From: Ignavibacteriales bacterium
Lineage (GTDB): Bacteria; Bacteroidota; Ignavibacteria; Ignavibacteriales; Ignavibacteriaceae
Direction: 5' to 3'
DNA length: 18,154 bases
NCBI GenBank assembly: GCA_027349615.1
Contig: DAIEML010000015.1
Span: 1-18,154, forward strand
The notes beneath the pieces are model-generated. The model was not told the origin of the DNA, did not search any database, and saw only the letters and a program-made list of their open reading frames with translations. Made by a program: the position numbers and the translations under genes. Below are positions 13,980 to 18,154 of the stretch, in pieces; position 1 is the stretch's first letter, and every line of letters starts with the position of its first letter.

Positions 13980-16500
13980 TAACTTTTGCAGATTTTATTT
14001 TTTTTGTATTGGTATTATTAGCAATTGTTACATTCTTAGTTGAAGGTACATTTTCTGAAAATTTGCTTTTCAACTTTTTAAGCATATTGGGGAAGTAATG
14101 TTTTGTAAAACCTTTAACTCCATAATTTGAAAATTGAACTTTGATAACATGTGCTTCTTTTATTAAATGATACTTAAGCTGATATAAAAATATAATTGAT
14201 ATGAACATTGCATATCTAACATTAAAATTGAAGACAGGATTTTCAATTGAGATTTTATAAATCCAATGCCATTCAGTTGCAATTTCAAACTTATAAGGCT
14301 CACCGCCACGAAGAAAATCTACTACCTTTGATTTGTTGTCAATTGCTTCTTCGATTAGAAGAAGAAGCAATGCTCTTCCTGGGCGATACTTAGCAGATTG
14401 AGATCTATCATCAAAAGCTTTTAAATAATCATAAATATAATTTTTGTATTGAAATGCGCACTCAACGGCAACGCAATTGCCATTATTATATGCCGATGTA
14501 AAATGAAGCAAACCATTTTGAAGAAATTCTGAAACAGCTTCTTGAAGAAATTTTTTATATCTGCTATCAACAAATGCACCTGGTAATCCTTGCGCATTCC
14601 ATCTCTGTTGATGAAGCCGAACAAAGTTTTCAAATTCGTGTCCGAGATCTTGTGTCGATTGTACTTTTTTAATGCGAAATAATGAGGGATCGTTTATATC
14701 TCTTCGTATCTTGCTTAGCTGGGTCCTTATTTTTGAACTTAGGCATTTCATATAATCAGCTAAAGTACTTGGCACAAGTATTCTCGGACAAATATCACTT
14801 TTAGAAATTTTATGATTCCATTTATGGCTATTAATAATTGGAAGTAAATATTTAAAAACATTAGAATCGTTTGAAATTTCATCGAATTGAATTGCGTGGT
14901 AAATTTTAGGGTTGTTAAAAAAAAAGTTAAATAGATTTTCAGCTATTAAATTTTCAAACCCCGGAAGAATTATTAGATCAAGATAATCACTTGCGCCATA
15001 ATCAAAAGCTGATTTGTTCTTTAGATCAACTTCTACGCTAGCACCAATGAATTTGATTCTTCGGAAAATAACTAATTTATTAATTTTAAAAGTATCAATG
15101 AAGAATGGGCAAATTCCTACCAGTTTATTTTGAATATAAAATAGTAGAATAAAAAGTTGTTTATTCTGGCCATAATATTTCCACCAAATCCTCTGCCACT
15201 CAAAAGTTTGAAAAATGTGTGAGTTGGAATTCATGCACAACTCATTCCATTCTTTTTTTAAATTATCAAATTCAGCTTCAGTATAAACTATTTTAATTGA
15301 AACTGAATTTCCAAGTAGCGAGATATTCGGTAAGTCATTTAATTTAAATTTATTAATTACGGTCAAATTGTTTTCAATATTTTTTAATTGGCATACTTGT
15401 ACAAATTTTCTTGATATATTTTTCTCAAAAGATGAACATGTTTTTATTAATTTTTCCAACTGTAAATGCGCAATGAATGGATGCACTGGAAATTCTATTA
15501 TGTGTTTTGAAAGCTCTAAAGTTCTGGTTAAATGATTTTCGAAAGGGGATTCAGGCCAGCCAATACCGCTGCTTATTCCAGATCTAAGTAATTCAAGTTG
15601 AAGATTATCACGGCTTCCTCCATTTACTAAAACTGGAAAGCTGTATGGAGTCCAATTAATAGGCAAATCATTGTAAATAGGTTGAAGGAATGAAAATTTT
15701 TTTACCTCATTAAAAAGAAAAGCATAATTTTCTTTTCTCATTTTTAGATGCCATTCAATATTTGCTACTCTAGAATAATATTTCGAAAAGGTTGAAATAT
15801 CTTTAAGGTTTATTTTTGTTTTTCTATTTTGATCAATAAATCCTTTTGAGGGAATTTTTGCGATTTGTAAAAAATCGTTTCCTCTTGTCAGGTTGAGATA
15901 AATATTTTTACTTCTTGATTGAATAAATTTTGAAAATGTATAAATGCTGTTTACTCTTTGAGAATATGAGGGTGAAAAAGACGTAAAATTTTTATTTATG
16001 ACAAGATAGCCGCCATCCGAAGTAACCAACATTTTTCTTGTACTAAATATTGAAGCATCGCCAAAAGTTCCTAACGCTTTGCCATTTATGTTGCCACTTA
16101 AAACATGCGCACAATCTTCAATTAGTATAATATTATTTCTCTCTGATAAATCTCTTAATGATGAAATATCAGTTGGGTGGCCAAAATAATGTATTGCGAA
16201 AATTCCTTTTGTTTGTGAATCAATTAAACTTTCAATCTCTTTAATATCGAATTCACATTTCGAATTAATTTCATAAAATTTTGAAACATATCCGCATTCT
16301 TTTATTATTCGATGTAGTTTTGCCGGAATAAATGCCGGCATAATAATATTTGGCTTTTCAATATTTCCTTCGGTGTTTAGAAAGAGTAAAAGATCGACAA
16401 ATGCATGGGTTGCATTCCCGTAAGAAAATATTTTATTACTTAATTGCTGTATATACTTTTCAAAGCTGCCAGCAGAATTATTTATTAACTGATTTTGCAT
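13948..16500 (-). CDS. DegT/DnrJ-type PLP aminotransferase fused to CelD/FemAB-like acyltransferase
   Basis: This 850-residue fusion starts with an aminotransferase fold of the DegT/DnrJ/EryC1/StrS class at about 1-370, enzymes that usually make amino sugars from keto sugars. The PLP-anchoring IEDCAHV (127-133, Asp129) and FGDASIFSTRKML (146-158) with Lys156 as the probable Schiff-base lysine are present, followed by SDGGYLV (161-167). Residues about 400-800 form a BioF2/CelD double-GNAT unit: FQTFEWQRIWWKYY (430-443), SDICPRILVPSTL (568-580), YDYLKAFD (690-697) and VDFLRGGEPYKFEI (727-740). The tail (about 810-850) is Lys/Asn/Thr-rich. A neighbouring stand-alone gene encodes a clear paralogue of the second half. 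A fused transaminase and acyltransferase suggests an amino group that is installed and at once acylated, by analogy with WecE plus an N-acyltransferase. The gene lies 18 bases after the deacetylase gene, and no Shine-Dalgarno is evident. Confidence 0.9.
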   Translation of the reverse strand: MQNQLINNSAGSFEKYIQQLSNKIFSYGNATHAFVDLLLFLNTEGNIEKPNIIMPAFIPAKLHRIIKECGYVSKFYEINSKCEFDIKEIESLIDSQTKGIFAIHYFGHPTDISSLRDLSERNNIILIEDCAHVLSGNINGKALGTFGDASIFSTRKMLVTSDGGYLVINKNFTSFSPSYSQRVNSIYTFSKFIQSRSKNIYLNLTRGNDFLQIAKIPSKGFIDQNRKTKINLKDISTFSKYYSRVANIEWHLKMRKENYAFLFNEVKKFSFLQPIYNDLPINWTPYSFPVLVNGGSRDNLQLELLRSGISSGIGWPESPFENHLTRTLELSKHIIEFPVHPFIAHLQLEKLIKTCSSFEKNISRKFVQVCQLKNIENNLTVINKFKLNDLPNISLLGNSVSIKIVYTEAEFDNLKKEWNELCMNSNSHIFQTFEWQRIWWKYYGQNKQLFILLFYIQNKLVGICPFFIDTFKINKLVIFRRIKFIGASVEVDLKNKSAFDYGASDYLDLIILPGFENLIAENLFNFFFNNPKIYHAIQFDEISNDSNVFKYLLPIINSHKWNHKISKSDICPRILVPSTLADYMKCLSSKIRTQLSKIRRDINDPSLFRIKKVQSTQDLGHEFENFVRLHQQRWNAQGLPGAFVDSRYKKFLQEAVSEFLQNGLLHFTSAYNNGNCVAVECAFQYKNYIYDYLKAFDDRSQSAKYRPGRALLLLLIEEAIDNKSKVVDFLRGGEPYKFEIATEWHWIYKISIENPVFNFNVRYAMFISIIFLYQLKYHLIKEAHVIKVQFSNYGVKGFTKHYFPNMLKKLKSKFSENVPSTKNVTIANNTNTKKIKSAKVNVNSEVHELH

Positions 16501-16518
16501 TTAAATGTTCAATCTTAA

Positions 16519-17370
16519 TTATGAAATTGTTGCATTAGGCAAACTCGTTTTTTTTACACTATATTTTCTTGTTGTATTTGCAATACTTTGCGATGTTTTT
16601 GATCCAACCCATTCATAATATTCATATGGAGTTAGAATTTTAAGTGCGAAAGCAAATGAGCTGGTAGTATTAGTAATTGTAATTCGTCTAATGTCAAACT
16701 TGTCTTCTCCAAATTTTGGTGGTCCAGTAAAAACACCGCAAGCTAATTTATAATCAGCATTATACACCATCATTTTAATTGTAGAATTAAGCGCGCCATA
16801 GGGGTATGAAAAGCTTATTACTTCAGAATTTAAAAGAGATTGAAGATTTATTTTTGAATTGTTGATTTCTAAAAAAGCGGTGTTTAACGGAACAGAATTC
16901 AATCTAGCATGAGTTAATGAATGGGATCCAATTTCAAATCCGGCTTCATGCATTTTCAATATTTGATCATTAGTTAATAAACTGGAAACTTCAATATCAA
17001 GATTTTGATCCCATAAATTCGTTTTTATTTTTCTATCACCGAGTACAAAGGCAACTGCATTCCAACCAAATTCTTTTAAAATAGGAAAAGCATATTTGTA
17101 TACTTCAACATAACCGTCATCAAATGTAATAATCACCGGTTTTTTGGGAAGGTTAATGTCGCCATTCGAATAAAGTAAATAATCTTTAAATGTGATGGGT
17201 GTAAATCCCCAGCGGTCAAGGAGAATTAGATGTTTGTGAAATTGTTCAACGCTTAAATTAGTCCAATGTAATTCTGCTAATTTTTCATCTTCAACAAGTT
17301 TATGATACATTAAAACTTTTATACTGTGATTATTCAGAGAATTACTTTGGCTATTTTCTAAAGTATACAT
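16519..17370 (-). CDS. Polysaccharide deacetylase (NodB homology, carbohydrate esterase 4)
   Basis: This enzyme is predicted to remove N- or O-acetyl groups from a glycan using a divalent metal. I start it at the ATG at 17370 (283 residues), one base after the stop of the upstream glycosyltransferase and nine bases after an AAAGGG. The longer frame from 17424 would overlap that gene by 53 bases and add 18 residues with no family similarity. Motifs in my numbering: VLMYHKL (19-25), TFDDGY (82-87) with metal-binding and catalytic Asp84 and Asp85, SHSLTHARL (149-157) with metal ligands His150 and His154, and FSYPYG (187-192). Family motifs 1-3 are intact. There is no clear signal peptide, so it may act in the cytoplasm on precursors or be exported by an unseen route; that point is open. 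It is part of the glycan operon. Confidence 0.9.
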   Translation of the reverse strand: MYTLENSQSNSLNNHSIKVLMYHKLVEDEKLAELHWTNLSVEQFHKHLILLDRWGFTPITFKDYLLYSNGDINLPKKPVIITFDDGYVEVYKYAFPILKEFGWNAVAFVLGDRKIKTNLWDQNLDIEVSSLLTNDQILKMHEAGFEIGSHSLTHARLNSVPLNTAFLEINNSKINLQSLLNSEVISFSYPYGALNSTIKMMVYNADYKLACGVFTGPPKFGEDKFDIRRITITNTTSSFAFALKILTPYEYYEWVGSKTSQSIANTTRKYSVKKTSLPNATIS

Positions 17371-17371
17371 A

Positions 17372-18154
17372 TTAGCTTGCCCTTTCTGAAAGTGCTTGAA
17401 AATTATTGGATGATTCTTTTCCAAATAACAGTGTTTGATAAACTTCTTCTAAGTTGTGTGTTATTGTTTCCCAAGAGTATTTAGATTGAATTAATTCATA
17501 ACCATTTTTAATTAATTTATTTTTCAATTCGTGATTATTTAATAGTTCAATAGTTTTTTTAGCAAATATTTTCGGGTGATCTTCGATTAATACTGATTCT
17601 CCGTTCTTAACTTCTATTCCTTCGCAGCCAACACTTGTAGTTATTACAGGCATTTTCATTGATAAAGCTTCAAGTACCTTTAATCTTGTTCCTCCACCCA
17701 TTCGAAGCGGTACAACATAAACATTTGACCGCCAGATATACGGACGTACATCGAAAACATATCCTGTTACAATGATGTTCTTGGAAGCTCTTTGTAAAAG
17801 TTTTTTGGATGGTTTATTTCCGACAATATAAATTTTAACCTCTGGAACTTCTTTAACTATCTCCGGGAAGATTTCATCAAGAAAATATTGAATGCCATCG
17901 TTATTGGGAACGTAACCCATCATTCCTGTAAAGACTAAAGAATTAGGTTCAGGATCAATTCTTGAAGGTTTAAAATATTTTACATCCACACCATTGGGTA
18001 TAATAAATTTTGGGATGTCTGGAATTTCTTTGTCTAAAATATTATTATCTCTCTTGGATACGACATTAATTGAATCCATTTTTTTGCAAATATTTATTTC
18101 TTCTTCTTTAGTTTTTTTGAATTCACGGTAATAGTGTAATTTCCTAATAGGAGT
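17372..18154 (-). CDS. Glycosyltransferase family 4, N-terminus cut by window edge
   Basis: The frame stays open to the right edge: 25 in-frame codons without a stop lie before the internal ATG at 18079, and they encode a plausible GT4 segment (RKLHYYREFKKTKEEEIN). About 260 residues are visible, and the N-terminal acceptor-binding domain is missing. The rest is the GT-B nucleotide-sugar domain: VVSKRD, then FIIPNGVDVKYF, LVFTGMMGYVPNNDGIQYF, VTGYVFDVRPYI, and the donor-site loop GGGTRLKVLEALSMKMPVITT with the conserved Glu-x7-Glu-like region. The pattern resembles sugar transferases of exopolysaccharide loci, including the PEP-CTERM/EpsH-associated group, though this window alone cannot prove such a link. 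It would add a sugar to a lipid-linked precursor in the cytoplasm. The stop lies one base before the deacetylase start that I prefer. Confidence 0.9.
   Translation of the reverse strand, partial: TPIRKLHYYREFKKTKEEEINICKKMDSINVVSKRDNNILDKEIPDIPKFIIPNGVDVKYFKPSRIDPEPNSLVFTGMMGYVPNNDGIQYFLDEIFPEIVKEVPEVKIYIVGNKPSKKLLQRASKNIIVTGYVFDVRPYIWRSNVYVVPLRMGGGTRLKVLEALSMKMPVITTSVGCEGIEVKNGESVLIEDHPKIFAKKTIELLNNHELKNKLIKNGYELIQSKYSWETITHNLEEVYQTLLFGKESSNNFQALSERAS

Noticed and set aside
14421..14633. 70-codon minus-strand frame within the aminotransferase/acyltransferase fusion
   Set aside because: It is out of frame inside a conserved acyltransferase domain that reads through without a break.
16350..16538. 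Plus-strand frame across the start of the fusion gene
   Set aside because: It is antisense to the aminotransferase N-terminus and the intergenic gap, with no ribosome site or domain.
17371..17424. Longer N-terminus for the polysaccharide deacetylase starting at 17424
   Set aside because: It would overlap the glycosyltransferase gene by 53 bases. The ATG at 17370 directly follows that stop, has an AAAGGG at suitable spacing and gives a normal family length.
1..18154. CRISPR array, insertion sequence or prophage
   Set aside because: No regularly spaced repeats, transposase, integrase or phage structural motifs were seen on either strand.

Overview
The window is AT-rich, with long A/T runs between genes. 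Many genes lack a clear Shine-Dalgarno sequence, while a few carry a good AGGAG. Together with a DUF971 protein of the Cys-rich type, this suggests a Bacteroidota/Ignavibacteriota-like (FCB group) bacterium. That placement is inference from composition and gene families, not a database match.

Layout. Positions 1-1665 look like ordinary chromosome on the minus strand: a hypothetical protein cut by the left edge, a SpoU/TrmH-type RNA methyltransferase, and a DUF971 protein whose stop overlaps the methyltransferase start by one base. A tRNA-Thr(UGU) gene on the plus strand (1859-1931), followed by a strong hairpin terminator, marks a boundary. From 2270 to the right edge every gene is on the minus strand with short gaps or overlaps (at most 87 bases), so 18154 to 2270 reads as part of one long operon whose promoter lies outside the window.

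That operon is a surface-glycan (exopolysaccharide-like) locus with unusual chemistry. In transcription order it encodes: the C-terminal part of a GT4 glycosyltransferase; a NodB-type polysaccharide deacetylase; a DegT-type PLP aminotransferase fused to a CelD/FemAB-like acyltransferase domain; a second, paralogous acyltransferase; an ATP-grasp ligase fused to a SAM methyltransferase; a third acyltransferase; a diverged proline-dehydrogenase-like barrel; a GH9 (cellulase-family) glycoside hydrolase with a likely signal peptide; a membrane GT2 glycosyltransferase of the processive type; and a 947-residue protein joining a phosphoribosyltransferase-like domain, a kinase-like domain and a HAD phosphatase.

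Working model (inference). GT2 and GT4 build a polymer, and GH9 and the deacetylase trim it. The aminotransferase, acyltransferases, ATP-grasp ligase and methyltransferase make and attach an amino or acyl decoration. The proline-dehydrogenase-like protein and the triple-fusion enzyme supply an unusual building block, possibly ribose-derived. The triple fusion and the two other domain fusions are the most novel elements. No CRISPR array, insertion sequence or phage gene was seen.
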